Assembly: GCA_023437365.1 (NCBI GenBank)
Contig: JAEZGK010000099.1
Span: 186,001 to 250,000, forward strand
Direction: 5' to 3'
Origin: Bacillota bacterium
Lineage (GTDB): Bacteria > Bacillota > Clostridia > Lachnospirales > Lachnospiraceae
DNA: 64,000 nucleotides
Below, piece by piece: positions 1 through 8,953 of this stretch. How positions within the stretch are numbered: the first letter of the stretch is position 1; each line of letters opens with the position of its first letter. Made by a program: the position numbers and the translations under genes. Under the pieces are notes generated by a model. That model was not told the DNA's origin and ran no database searches. It saw nothing but the letters and a program-made list of their open reading frames with translations.

Positions 1-241
1 TTCGAATTCCAATCTCGGGAAGATACCACTAAAGCTCCATTGCTTTCGAAAGGCAGACGGTGTAATCCCCCAAGTCTTAGAAAAGGCTCTGGTAAAAACC
101 TCAGGAGAATGGTATTGATACCTTGCCTGAAACCTATGAGAATAATTGCAATCGAAACTTACTCAGTAGTAAACTATCCATGTATTGTGATAACGGCACC
201 GTATGAGGATATCATAGCATAGACCGAATAGAATGACTTGA
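1..241. other. Unassigned non-coding stretch at window edge
   Basis: No convincing protein is encoded here. The stretch is unlike the neighbouring genes and has the look of structured RNA: a run of short purine-rich segments, including a piece near 137-150 that reads like domain I of some bacterial group II introns. It could be the cut-off end of an intron or another mobile element lying to the left of the window. This is a weak inference. Confidence 0.2.
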
Positions 242-784
242 TTATTTGGATACAAATTTCTGCCATTCTTCTAGGGTCATTGAATAGCAGCAGAGATCGA
301 AGATACAACCATTGAAAATCTGGATGCAGCGACGCAAGGTGCCCTCATACTGAAACCCGCATTTCTCGATCACACGCTTCGATCGCTCATTGTGGCTGTA
401 ATGGTGCACGGACAGCAGCTTAATGCCCATATGCTCGAAGGCGTATCGGATGGCAGCAATTGCGGCTTCCGTCATCAGTCCCTGTCCCCAGTAATCCTCC
501 GAAAGAACATATCCGAGCATCTTCACATCAGGGGCAGTTCGGAGCTTATCTGCATGCAGGCCGAGGGAGCCGATCAGCTTGTTGCTCTCCTTCAAGACCA
601 AGGCCCAGACCTCCTGATCTTCGATAAAGCTGGTCAGAATTCGCCGCGATTCTTCTATCTCCCGGTGAGGTGGCCATCCGGCATTCGGGCCGATATTCGG
701 AGTTTTGGCATATTCATAAAATTGTATTAAATCACTCTCCACAAAGGGTCTTAAAATCAATCTGTCGGTTTCCAGTGTTATCAT
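242..784 (-). CDS. GNAT-family N-acetyltransferase (RimJ/RimL-like)
   Basis: A 180-residue acetyl-CoA-dependent N-acetyltransferase of the RimJ/RimL branch, which acetylates protein N-termini or small amines; the substrate cannot be read from sequence. It opens with the family's ETDRLILRPF segment, and the acetyl-CoA loop is near the middle (GYVLSEDYWGQGLMTEA), followed by the usual NERSKRVIEKCGF segment. A longer reading with 13 extra N-terminal residues exists, but the ATG at 784 is preceded by GAGAGGAG at good distance and begins exactly where family homology begins, so it is preferred. It is transcribed away from the SbcD/SbcC-like operon and appears monocistronic. Confidence 0.85.
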   Translation of the reverse strand: MITLETDRLILRPFVESDLIQFYEYAKTPNIGPNAGWPPHREIEESRRILTSFIEDQEVWALVLKESNKLIGSLGLHADKLRTAPDVKMLGYVLSEDYWGQGLMTEAAIAAIRYAFEHMGIKLLSVHHYSHNERSKRVIEKCGFQYEGTLRRCIQIFNGCIFDLCCYSMTLEEWQKFVSK

Positions 785-1050
785 AGCATTGCTCCTCTCA
801 TATTGTTTTTTCTGCTGCCGCAAGGATGAGTTGATCTTCCTGTATCTGGTTTGATAGTTTCAGTAAAATTAGTAAGAGTATACTCGTAAATAGTTGAAAA
901 TGCAAGGGAAAGCTACAGAATGGATGTTCGCCCGCTTGCTTGCGGAATTTTATGATCTTGTGTATAATGAAAAAAGCAACAGAGTAAATGAATCGACAAT
1001 AGAGACACATGGTGTCCCAAGTATATGAGATAATACGATTAGTGTTTAAA

Positions 1051-1156
1051 GTGTCAAAAAGGACACATTATTATGATGTGTCTAAAGGCACAGAAAAGCA
1101 GTTGAAAGGCAAGCTCTTCAACTGCCATTGCTGCAAGCAGCATGACCTTTTGACAC
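1051..1156. repeat. Cloverleaf-forming intergenic element, copy 1
   Basis: The intergenic space before the SbcD-like gene contains a multi-branched palindromic element. An outer stem (GTGTCAAAAAGG at 1051-1062 with CCTTTTGACAC at 1146-1156) closes three hairpins: ACACAT/ATGTGT, CAGTTGAA/TTCAACTG and TGCTG/CAGCA. The reverse complement of 11234-11363 has the same order of hairpins and much of the same sequence, so the two are copies of one element in opposite orientation. Function is unknown; a MITE-like repeat or a structured RNA are both possible. The rest of the 785-1211 gap shows no gene. Confidence 0.65.
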
Positions 1157-1211
1157 GGAAGTTGGTTAACATAGAAATTTATATAAACTTAGCCGGAATA
1201 GGAGGGGAATT

Positions 1212-2279
1212 ATGAAGTTTATTCATATTGCAGATATCCATCTGGGCGCAACCCCGGATTCGAATATGCCCTGGGGTCCACAGAGGGAAAAGGAAATCTG
1301 GAGCAGCTTTCAGGATATCGTTCGAATATGCAATGAGGAGAAAGCGGAGCTTCTGCTGATTGCAGGGGATATGTTTCATCGCCAGCCACTGGTGAGAGAG
1401 CTGAAGGAGGTTAATTACATATTAAGCAGGCTGGAGACAGCCAAGGCGGTCATTATGGCGGGTAACCATGATTATATCGGGCCAAGGTCTTACTATCAGG
1501 ATTTTGTCTGGGATGAGAAGATCCATTTCTTCCTGCAGGATAGCCTGGAGGTGAAGGAATATGCGGAGCTGGGAGTCGAGGTATACGGCCTGAGCTTCTG
1601 TTCTAAGGATATTACTGAGCCTCTCTATGACGGTGTAAAACCGAATCAGAATAATAGGCTGCATATCCTGCTGGCTCACGGAGGAGATGAGAGAAATATC
1701 CCAATGAACCGAAGGAAGCTGACAGAGCTTGGTTTTGATTATATCGCGCTGGGGCATATCCACAAACCGGAATTCATTACAGAGAAGATCGCTTACTGCG
1801 GATCTCTGGAACCCCTAGATAAGAACGAGTTGGGAGAACGCGGTTATATTATTGGTGAGATTACCAAGGATGCCGAAGGCAGGATAAAGACCTCGGCACG
1901 CTTTGTACCACATTCCCTCAGGCAGTATAGAAGGTGCATCCTGAGTGTAACCCAGGATACGACCAATGGTTCCCTACTGGATCAGGCCAGAGAGATTATG
2001 AAGGAGTATGGTGAGGATAATATCTATTCCTTCACAATCCAGGGAGTACGAGATGAGACAATCCATTTTGATAAGGAAGCATTGAGCGGTCTTGGAAACG
2101 TACTGGAGACCATGGATCAGTCCGTGCCGGATTATGATTTTGATGCACTTTATAAAGAAAATGCGGACAATGTGATCGGAATGTTTATCCGAAGGATCAA
2201 GGAGTCGGCTGGGCAGGACGAGATTGCCAGGAAGGCGCTTTATTATGGAATGGAAGCGCTTTTGAATGCAAAGGAATGA
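1212..2279 (+). CDS. SbcD/YhaO-type metallophosphoesterase (DNA repair exonuclease subunit)
   Basis: A 355-residue calcineurin-like phosphoesterase of the SbcD/Mre11 family, the Mn-dependent nuclease half of a DNA double-strand-end processing complex. All metal-binding motifs are visible: HIADIHLG (residues 5-12), GDMFH (52-56), GNHD (84-87), AHGG (155-158) and GHIH (181-184). The length and lack of a long cap domain match the shorter YhaO branch rather than classical SbcD. The ATG at 1212 follows GGAGGGGAA. The ATPase partner follows directly and nearly overlaps, so the two are co-transcribed and probably form one complex. Confidence 0.9.
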   Translation: MKFIHIADIHLGATPDSNMPWGPQREKEIWSSFQDIVRICNEEKAELLLIAGDMFHRQPLVRELKEVNYILSRLETAKAVIMAGNHDYIGPRSYYQDFVWDEKIHFFLQDSLEVKEYAELGVEVYGLSFCSKDITEPLYDGVKPNQNNRLHILLAHGGDERNIPMNRRKLTELGFDYIALGHIHKPEFITEKIAYCGSLEPLDKNELGERGYIIGEITKDAEGRIKTSARFVPHSLRQYRRCILSVTQDTTNGSLLDQAREIMKEYGEDNIYSFTIQGVRDETIHFDKEALSGLGNVLETMDQSVPDYDFDALYKENADNVIGMFIRRIKESAGQDEIARKALYYGMEALLNAKE

Positions 2280-2295
2280 AAGGTATGGTGCGGGT

Positions 2296-4386
2296 ATGCT
2301 GATAACAAAGCTTAAAATGAATTATTTCGGGCGGTTTCGTGAGAAAGAGATAGAGCTGCAGCCCGGTATCAATCTGATCTACGGGCAGAATGAAGCAGGT
2401 AAGACTACCTTACATACCTTTATCAAAGGAATGCTGTTCGGTATCGAGAGATTAAGAGGCAGAGGGTCGGCTTCAAAGGAGGACTCATACACCAGATATC
2501 TGCCTTGGGAATATCCGGGTGCTTTCGGCGGGAGTATGGATATCGAAGCCGGAGACAGGAAATATCGTCTGACACGAAGCTTTCATGCCAATGACAAGAG
2601 CTTTTCTATACTGGAGCTGTCAACCGGAAGAGAAGTTAAGCTTCGGGAGGGGCTAATTAGTGAACTGGTTCCCGGACTGACGGAAGCCACTTTCCGCAAT
2701 ACCGTGAGTATCGAGCAGCTGAAGGCGCAGACAGATACAGAGCTGGCTGCACAGGTGCGGAATTATATTGCGAACCTGTCCGTAGCCAAAAGCAAAGAAG
2801 TCAATGTGGCAAAAGCGGTCAGTACTTTGAATGAGAAGAGGAAGCAGCTGGAGCCTACGCTGAGTACCGCAGCACTGAAGGCCCTGCAGGTGGAGATTGA
2901 AGAAGGATTGGCAAGAGAAGAGCGTATCGATCGATTAACCCTGCAGCTTCATGAAAAGCAACAGCAGGAACAGAAGCTGGCAGGTCGGAGAGAAGCTTTA
3001 GCGGCAGCACTGGATCAAGAGGCTGCACAGCGCATGGATCAGCTTCCCGCAATCCTGGAGAAATACCGTAGCTATCAGGAGCTTACAAGACAGACAGTTC
3101 AGGCGGAGAAGCAGGAAGAGGAATTAAAACGAAGAATGTCTGCGGGTGATACAGCACAGCATTCCATGGACACGCTGAAGGAGGATAAGAAGCTTGCCGA
3201 AGCCTTGACTGTGGAGATCACGGAGAAGGAAAGGCAGTTCAGTGGACTGCATAAGGAATATGAGCTTAAGAAGAAAACAGAAGCGAGGGGTATTCTCTTC
3301 ACGCTGCTACCTGGAATAGTAATTGCAGGGATTGCACTTGCGGTTTCAGGCATGTCCTTAGTAGGAATACTTCTGGCTGTAGCGGCCGTTATGTCGGGAA
3401 TGGCTGCCTTCTTCACTCTTATCGGCATTCATAGGAAGTCTTACGGCAGAATTCAGGCAGAGGCTAAAGAGCTCGAACGGGGAATAATCCTGGACAGGAA
3501 TAATCTGAATGATATCTTTACCAGGAATCAAACAGAAAGCATTGCTGCGATGGAGGATAAGCTGGAAAGAGTCCAAAAGGAGTTTTATGCTCTGGAGAAT
3601 ATAAAAGAACAAATGAAGGACTTGGAGCTTAGAAAGAATGCTCTGGAAGATAATAGGGATGCCGTTTATGAGACAATCATGAAATATATGCAGTACTTTC
3701 TTCCGGAGGAGGAGTTGACGCTAGACACGATACAGCAGCTTCAGGAGGTAATCCGCCTTAAGAGGCAGGAGAGCTCCGGTCAGCTGGAGGAGCTGAACCT
3801 TCAGTCGGAGGCCTGTCGGCTTGATATAGAAAAGCTGAAATGGGAGATCACTTCCCTGGAAGGAAATGAAGAACAGCTGCTTCGTAATCAGGAGAAATAC
3901 AAAGAGTTGGTACAGACCCAGAAAGAGAATGCCATAGAGCTGGAGGCAATCAAGCTCGCCTTATCCTCAATTCAGGAATTATCCGCAGATATTCATGACA
4001 GCTTTGGACAACAACTCAATCAAGCGGTTTCCGAGGTCATCTTCGAAGTAACCGGAGAACGGTATGGTGATTTAAAGATTGATGAGAAGCTGGAGGTCAA
4101 GGTAGGTTGGAACGGAGAGTATATCCTTCTGGAAAGGCTAAGTGCCGGAACGATAGACCAGGTATACTTTGCACTTCGTATGGCAGTGGCTGATCTGCTG
4201 CTGGGAACAAATGAGGTTCCCCTGTTGTTGGATGATAGCTTTGCCTTATACGATGATATCAGAGTCAAGGCAGCTTTAAAGCAAATATCAACACGCAGAC
4301 AGATACTTCTCTTTACCTGCCATAAGAGGGAACAGAGCATACTTGAGGAGATGGGAATACCCTATCATCTGGTAGACCTGTCCTAA
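2296..4386 (+). CDS. SbcC/YhaN-type AAA ATPase (coiled-coil DNA repair ATPase)
   Basis: A 696-residue ABC-type ATPase of the SbcC/Rad50/YhaN family, partner of the nuclease upstream. Walker A is GQNEAGKT (residues 30-37), the signature is LSAGTIDQVYF near 614, and Walker B is LLLDDSF near 643; the middle is long charged coiled coil. Two adjoining hydrophobic segments at about residues 331-377 interrupt the coiled coil, which suggests that its apex sits in the membrane. An upstream in-frame ATG at 2266 would overlap the previous gene by 14 bases, but the conserved N-terminus starts at 2296 (MLITKLKMNYFGRF). It is followed after 18 bases by a penicillin-binding protein gene. Confidence 0.88.
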   Translation: MLITKLKMNYFGRFREKEIELQPGINLIYGQNEAGKTTLHTFIKGMLFGIERLRGRGSASKEDSYTRYLPWEYPGAFGGSMDIEAGDRKYRLTRSFHANDKSFSILELSTGREVKLREGLISELVPGLTEATFRNTVSIEQLKAQTDTELAAQVRNYIANLSVAKSKEVNVAKAVSTLNEKRKQLEPTLSTAALKALQVEIEEGLAREERIDRLTLQLHEKQQQEQKLAGRREALAAALDQEAAQRMDQLPAILEKYRSYQELTRQTVQAEKQEEELKRRMSAGDTAQHSMDTLKEDKKLAEALTVEITEKERQFSGLHKEYELKKKTEARGILFTLLPGIVIAGIALAVSGMSLVGILLAVAAVMSGMAAFFTLIGIHRKSYGRIQAEAKELERGIILDRNNLNDIFTRNQTESIAAMEDKLERVQKEFYALENIKEQMKDLELRKNALEDNRDAVYETIMKYMQYFLPEEELTLDTIQQLQEVIRLKRQESSGQLEELNLQSEACRLDIEKLKWEITSLEGNEEQLLRNQEKYKELVQTQKENAIELEAIKLALSSIQELSADIHDSFGQQLNQAVSEVIFEVTGERYGDLKIDEKLEVKVGWNGEYILLERLSAGTIDQVYFALRMAVADLLLGTNEVPLLLDDSFALYDDIRVKAALKQISTRRQILLFTCHKREQSILEEMGIPYHLVDLS

Positions 4387-4404
4387 TACCATGGAGGACC
4401 AGCC

Positions 4405-6861
4405 ATGTCTAAGAAGCGTATAAAAAAGAAGGATAAGAAGAGCCTCCTACAGACCCTGAAGCTGATCTTGCAGCTGATTACGCTTGGAGTTCTGCTTGTG
4501 ATCGCAGTAAGCATCATTTATTTCTATCATGCTTACGGTAAGCAGATTCTGCAGTTACAGGCAGATGCAAAACAGAAGGCGGCGTTATCTACTGAGAGTA
4601 CCTTTAAGGCTTCTCAGACCGGTCTTGTCTACGACGCGGACGGAAATCTGATTTCTACGCTGAAATCTGAAAAGGATGTATATTATATAAAATATGAGGA
4701 AATTCCTGTGATCGCAATTAAGGCCATGGTAGTATCGGAGGACCGTAAGTTTCTGGAGCACGATGGAGTGGATTATCTGGCTAATATCAGAGCCGCCATT
4801 GCGCTCATCAAGCATAAGGGGAAGATTACCCAGGGAGCCAGTACAATCACACAACAGCTTGCACGAAGTGTTTTCCTGACCCAGAAGGTAACCTACGAAA
4901 GAAAGATCGAGGAGATCTTTATAGCGCAGGAGCTGGAGAAGAAATATACCAAAGCTCAGATCATGGAGTTCTATATTAACGATATGTATTGTGCCAACGG
5001 TCACTATGGCTTACAGGCAGCGGCACGCGGATATTTCGGGAAGGGTGTTTCGGGACTCAGTATGTCCCAAATCGTATTCTTATGCGCTATTCCCAATAGT
5101 CCAAACCGATACAACCCCCTGACCAATATGGAAAATACCTTGGAACGACGGGACCGTATTCTACAGCAGCTTCTGGACGAGGGAAAGATCAGTACTGAGC
5201 AATATACGGAAGCGATCAATGAAAAGATAGAATTGCATCAGGATAAAACTAAGAAAAGAAATTATGTGGAGACCTATACCTATTACTGTGCGATTCGCGC
5301 CTTAATGAAGGAAGCGGGCTTTAACTTCCGCAATCAATTCGAAAGTGAGGAGGATCGTGAGGAGTACGAAACCTCCTATGAGGAATTATACGATCAGTAT
5401 CAGAAGGAGCTGTATGTCAGCGGCTATCGTATTTATACCTCTATTGAGCTGGATAAACAGAAGCTTCTCCAGAAATCAGTAGATAAAGCTTTGAAGGAGT
5501 TCAAAGAGGTTAATGAGGAAGGAGTATATCAGATGCAGGGTGCAGCCGTCTGCATCGACAATGACAGCGGAAGAGTCGTGGCTATTGTCGGCGGAAGGGA
5601 GCAAAAGCTTGAGGGCTATACGCTAAACCGTGCATATCAAAGCTACCGGCAGCCAGGCAGTTCGATCAAGCCCTTAATCGTCTATACTCCTTCCTTTGAG
5701 AAAAATTATACTCCGGATAGCATTGTGATAGATGAAAAAATCAAGGACGGACCGAAGAATGCCGAAGGAGGATATTCCGGTGAAATGAAGCTGCAACGGG
5801 CGATTGAGCTGTCGAAGAATACCATAGCCTGGAAGCTTCTGGGGGAGTTAACTCCTCGGGTAGGTTTATCCTATCTGATAAAGATGAATTATACGAAAAT
5901 CAAAGAAGGTGACTATACCCTGGCATCCGCACTCGGCGGATTGACCGTGGGGGCCAGTCCGGTAGAGATGGCGGCGGCTTATGCCACTCTGGAGAACGAC
6001 GGTTATTACAGGACTCCCACCTGTATTGTAAAAATCATGGACTCCGAGGGCAATGAGATTGTAGGAGATCCCATGGAGACAAAACAAATATATCAGACTA
6101 AGGCAGCCAGAATCATGACAGAGGAAATGATGGGGGTTATTACGAATGGAACAGGTCGAGGCTTAAGCTTATCCCATACGGTGAGTGCCGGAAAGACCGG
6201 GACCACCAATGATAAGAAGGATGGATGGTTCGTAGGATACACGCCATACTATACCACCAGTGTCTGGGTAGGCTATGATATACCGCAGTCGGTACCGAAG
6301 CTACAGGGCGCCAGCTATCCCGGAACCATATGGCATAGCTATATGGAAGAAATCCATACAAAATCTATGACCAGGGAATTCGAGCTTTATGATTGGAAAG
6401 CGGCTCTGAAGGCTGAAGCTAAGGAGAAGGCTCGTACTGAGGCGAAGAAAGAAGCCAAGGAGGCACTCCGGGAGCAGAACACCATACCGCAGGAGGACCC
6501 GACGGCTGGGAATACTAAAACAGGAGATCTGAAGCAGGAGAGCACAGCAGAATCAAAGGATACTTCGGTAGAAACCAGGGATACTACAGAGACCGGGGAT
6601 AGTACTGGGGCCGGGAATAGCACTGGGACCGAGGACAGTACTGGGACTGGGGATAGTACTGGAACCGGAGATAGCACAGAGACAGAGGATGTCCGAAAGA
6701 AAGAAGTTACTACAGGTACAACAAATAACGGTGAAACGGTAACAACAGAGGAAGAACCTGCTGTCGAAAAAAAGGCGGAGGATACAATCGGCGAGGATGG
6801 AGCCATCTCTGATACGGAGGATATCCCCTCGGAGAAGGCTTCGGATGGTGTGGAGCAATAG
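4405..6861 (+). CDS. Class A penicillin-binding protein (PBP1A family)
   Basis: A bifunctional peptidoglycan synthase of 818 residues, anchored by one N-terminal membrane segment (about 20-45) after a lysine-rich cytoplasmic tail. The glycosyltransferase (GT51) domain has EDRKFLEHDG near 112 and QGASTITQQLARSVFLT near 143. The transpeptidase domain has the three active-site motifs SSIK (about 418), SKN (about 470) and KTGT (about 597). The last 150 residues are an acidic, Thr/Ser/Gly-rich tail with hexapeptide-like repeats (GTGDST, encoded at about 6590-6690), probably a flexible extracellular extension. GGAGG precedes the ATG. It is in one operon with the SbcD/SbcC-like pair and the downstream GNAT. 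Confidence 0.92.
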   Translation: MSKKRIKKKDKKSLLQTLKLILQLITLGVLLVIAVSIIYFYHAYGKQILQLQADAKQKAALSTESTFKASQTGLVYDADGNLISTLKSEKDVYYIKYEEIPVIAIKAMVVSEDRKFLEHDGVDYLANIRAAIALIKHKGKITQGASTITQQLARSVFLTQKVTYERKIEEIFIAQELEKKYTKAQIMEFYINDMYCANGHYGLQAAARGYFGKGVSGLSMSQIVFLCAIPNSPNRYNPLTNMENTLERRDRILQQLLDEGKISTEQYTEAINEKIELHQDKTKKRNYVETYTYYCAIRALMKEAGFNFRNQFESEEDREEYETSYEELYDQYQKELYVSGYRIYTSIELDKQKLLQKSVDKALKEFKEVNEEGVYQMQGAAVCIDNDSGRVVAIVGGREQKLEGYTLNRAYQSYRQPGSSIKPLIVYTPSFEKNYTPDSIVIDEKIKDGPKNAEGGYSGEMKLQRAIELSKNTIAWKLLGELTPRVGLSYLIKMNYTKIKEGDYTLASALGGLTVGASPVEMAAAYATLENDGYYRTPTCIVKIMDSEGNEIVGDPMETKQIYQTKAARIMTEEMMGVITNGTGRGLSLSHTVSAGKTGTTNDKKDGWFVGYTPYYTTSVWVGYDIPQSVPKLQGASYPGTIWHSYMEEIHTKSMTREFELYDWKAALKAEAKEKARTEAKKEAKEALREQNTIPQEDPTAGNTKTGDLKQESTAESKDTSVETRDTTETGDSTGAGNSTGTEDSTGTGDSTGTGDSTETEDVRKKEVTTGTTNNGETVTTEEEPAVEKKAEDTIGEDGAISDTEDIPSEKASDGVEQ

Positions 6862-6884
6862 ATAGGACGAAGGAGAAGAAGTTC

Positions 6885-7412
6885 ATGGATTTTAAGATTG
6901 ACAAAGGAACACAGATGGATATCGATGAAATAGCTCAACTCTATGAGGATGCTTGTGATTATCTGGAACAGGAGATAAATTATCCCGGCTGGCGAAAGGG
7001 GATCTATCCTGTCAGAGAAGATGCATTGCATGGATTAGAGCAGGATTGTCTCTTTGTAGTTAGACTGATGGATAAAGTAGTTGGATCGGTAATCTTAAGC
7101 CATGAGCCGGAACACGGTTATGAGAATGCGAGCTGGCAGTATGAGGGAAGCTATGATCGGATTTATGTGATACATACCCTGGTAGTGCATCCTGATTACC
7201 TAAAGCTGGGGATTGGAAGGGAATTGCTTCAATTTGCAGAGAGGTACGGCCAGGAAAAGGGGATGAAGGCAATCCGATTGGATGTGAATGAAAAGAATAT
7301 ACCGGCGATCAGTTTATACGTGAGCTGCGGCTATCAGTATATTGCGACCGTAGATTTGGGGTACGGTGCTTATGGGATTCCCTGGTTCAAGCTCTATGAG
7401 AAGCTATTATAG
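6885..7412 (+). CDS. GNAT-family N-acetyltransferase
   Basis: A 175-residue acetyltransferase with the acetyl-CoA binding segment HTLVVHPDYLKLGIGRELL (about 104-122) and a typical C-terminal DVNEKNIPAISLYVSCGY stretch. It starts 23 bases after the penicillin-binding protein gene with GGACGAAGGAG upstream, so it is likely the last gene of that operon. Its substrate cannot be told. The 18-base perfect palindrome GGAATAAGCGCTTATTCC lies just after it (7429-7446). Confidence 0.82.
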   Translation: MDFKIDKGTQMDIDEIAQLYEDACDYLEQEINYPGWRKGIYPVREDALHGLEQDCLFVVRLMDKVVGSVILSHEPEHGYENASWQYEGSYDRIYVIHTLVVHPDYLKLGIGRELLQFAERYGQEKGMKAIRLDVNEKNIPAISLYVSCGYQYIATVDLGYGAYGIPWFKLYEKLL

Positions 7413-7507
7413 AGATAAGACCAGTGATGGAATAAGCGCTTATTCCTGTTGCCGTGAACATAGCATAAAATCTTAAATTAAAAAGTCTTGCTTTATTAGA
7501 TAAAACA

Positions 7508-7593
7508 GGGCAGGAACAGCTCGTGAAGTGCAGCTCCCAAGGTCAGATTATTTGTCTGATGCATGGAGTATACTTCATAAGTGGTTCCTGCCC
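7508..7593. terminator. Branched hairpin between convergent genes, probable terminator
   Basis: A perfect 10-base outer stem (GGGCAGGAAC with GTTCCTGCCC) encloses at least two smaller hairpins, CAGA/TCTG and ATGgAGTATACTtCAT. It sits between two convergent genes. On the minus strand the outer stem is followed by TGTTTTAT, on the plus strand by AAATTATTTT, so it can end transcription from both sides. The branched shape is larger than a normal intrinsic terminator. Confidence 0.55.
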
Positions 7594-7618
7594 TAAATTA
7601 TTTTGTGTTATCTAAGGA

Positions 7619-8845
7619 TCAGTCTCCGATATCACTTCTTAAGGAGTCTGAATCCTGTTGAGAAAGCTTTCTGCCACCCTGGTTATATTCCTTCAAGATG
7701 TTCTGGATTCTCTCAACCGGATTTAGCAGGGAGCTGATGCTGTTATCATGGTTGAGGGTATCGATAATCAAAGCCACATACTTACTCATATCTACATTGA
7801 TATACCAAGGCTTGGATAAAAGATCGGGAGTCTGATAGATCAGGTTGGTGGTCAGTACGCGATAAATTAAACCGCTGTCATAAGCTTCATCCAGTTTATC
7901 GAAGCCGTTGGTGAACACACCGAAGGTAGCTGCCACAAAGATACGGCCTGCATTTCTTTTCTTCAATTCGGTTGCAACATCCAGGATGCTTTCGCCGGAG
8001 GATATCATATCATCCACAATCAGAACGTCTTTACCGGCAATGTCAGAACCGAGGAATTCATGAGCTACAATAGGGTTACGGCCCTTCACGATCCTTGTAT
8101 AATCACGTCTTTTATAGAACATGCCCATATCAAGGCCAAGAACGTTAGCAAAATAGACAGCACGTGACATTCCGCCTTCATCCGGGCTGATTACCATCAT
8201 ATGATCTGAATCGAAACGGATATCGGGAACATTATGAAGCATTGCTTTAATAAACTGATAGTTCGGAGCCACAGTCTCAAGACTGTTAAGAGGGATGGCA
8301 TTCTGAACTCTGGGATCATGTGCATCGAAGGTCAGAATACTTTCCACACCCATGTTGGTAAGTTCCTGTAACGCCAAAGCACAATCAAGAGATTCTCTAG
8401 AGGTTCTTCTATGTTGTCTGCCTTCATAAAGATAAGGCATAATTACGGTGATTCTTCTGGCTTTTCCACCTACAGCCGCGATAATTCTCTTCAAATCCTG
8501 ATAATGATCGTCGGGAGACATATGGTTTTCATGTCCGCATACTTTATAAGTCATACTGTAATTTGTGACATCTACAAGGAGGTATAGATCGGAGCCTCTG
8601 ACGGATTCTTTAATCTGTCCCTTGGCTTCTCCGGTGCCGAATCTTGGACAGCAGGCCTTCATTAGGTACGAGTCTCTTTGGTAACCTGTGAATGCGATGG
8701 TTCCCTTATGCTCGCTTTCTCTTGAATTGCGCCATTCAACAAGATAGTCATTCACACGTTCTCCCAGGTGCTTGCAGCTTTCCAGAGCAATGATACCTAG
8801 CGGCCCCACAGGAATTGTTTCTACGATCTTCTCGTTCTTTGACAT
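7619..8845 (-). CDS. prs: Ribose-phosphate pyrophosphokinase
   Basis: Makes PRPP from ribose-5-phosphate and ATP for purine, pyrimidine, histidine, tryptophan and NAD synthesis. The 408-residue protein has the PRPP-binding loop VLIVDDMISSGESILDVA and the HDPRVQNAIP region, and is longer than the usual 315 residues, with extra N- and C-terminal parts as in many Lachnospiraceae. The ATG at 8845 follows GGAGGGAAATCTA; an in-frame ATG five codons earlier lies inside that ribosome binding site and is unlikely to be used. The gene is monocistronic and convergent with the upstream operon. Confidence 0.92.
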   Translation of the reverse strand: MSKNEKIVETIPVGPLGIIALESCKHLGERVNDYLVEWRNSRESEHKGTIAFTGYQRDSYLMKACCPRFGTGEAKGQIKESVRGSDLYLLVDVTNYSMTYKVCGHENHMSPDDHYQDLKRIIAAVGGKARRITVIMPYLYEGRQHRRTSRESLDCALALQELTNMGVESILTFDAHDPRVQNAIPLNSLETVAPNYQFIKAMLHNVPDIRFDSDHMMVISPDEGGMSRAVYFANVLGLDMGMFYKRRDYTRIVKGRNPIVAHEFLGSDIAGKDVLIVDDMISSGESILDVATELKKRNAGRIFVAATFGVFTNGFDKLDEAYDSGLIYRVLTTNLIYQTPDLLSKPWYINVDMSKYVALIIDTLNHDNSISSLLNPVERIQNILKEYNQGGRKLSQQDSDSLRSDIGD

Positions 8846-8953
8846 TAGATTTCCCTCCATAGAAAATAAGAATTGATTTCAAAAGCCATTAAAGTTATAT
8901 CATATATTAAAATCGCAAGTCAATACAGAATTCGCGAATTTATTACATATTAA

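Noticed and set aside
1009..1215. 68-codon plus-strand frame before the SbcD-like gene
   Set aside because: It runs through the cloverleaf palindrome, has no ribosome binding site and no protein-like pattern.
6387..7031. 214-codon minus-strand frame
   Set aside because: Antisense to the repetitive tail of the penicillin-binding protein; composition is that of a shadow frame.
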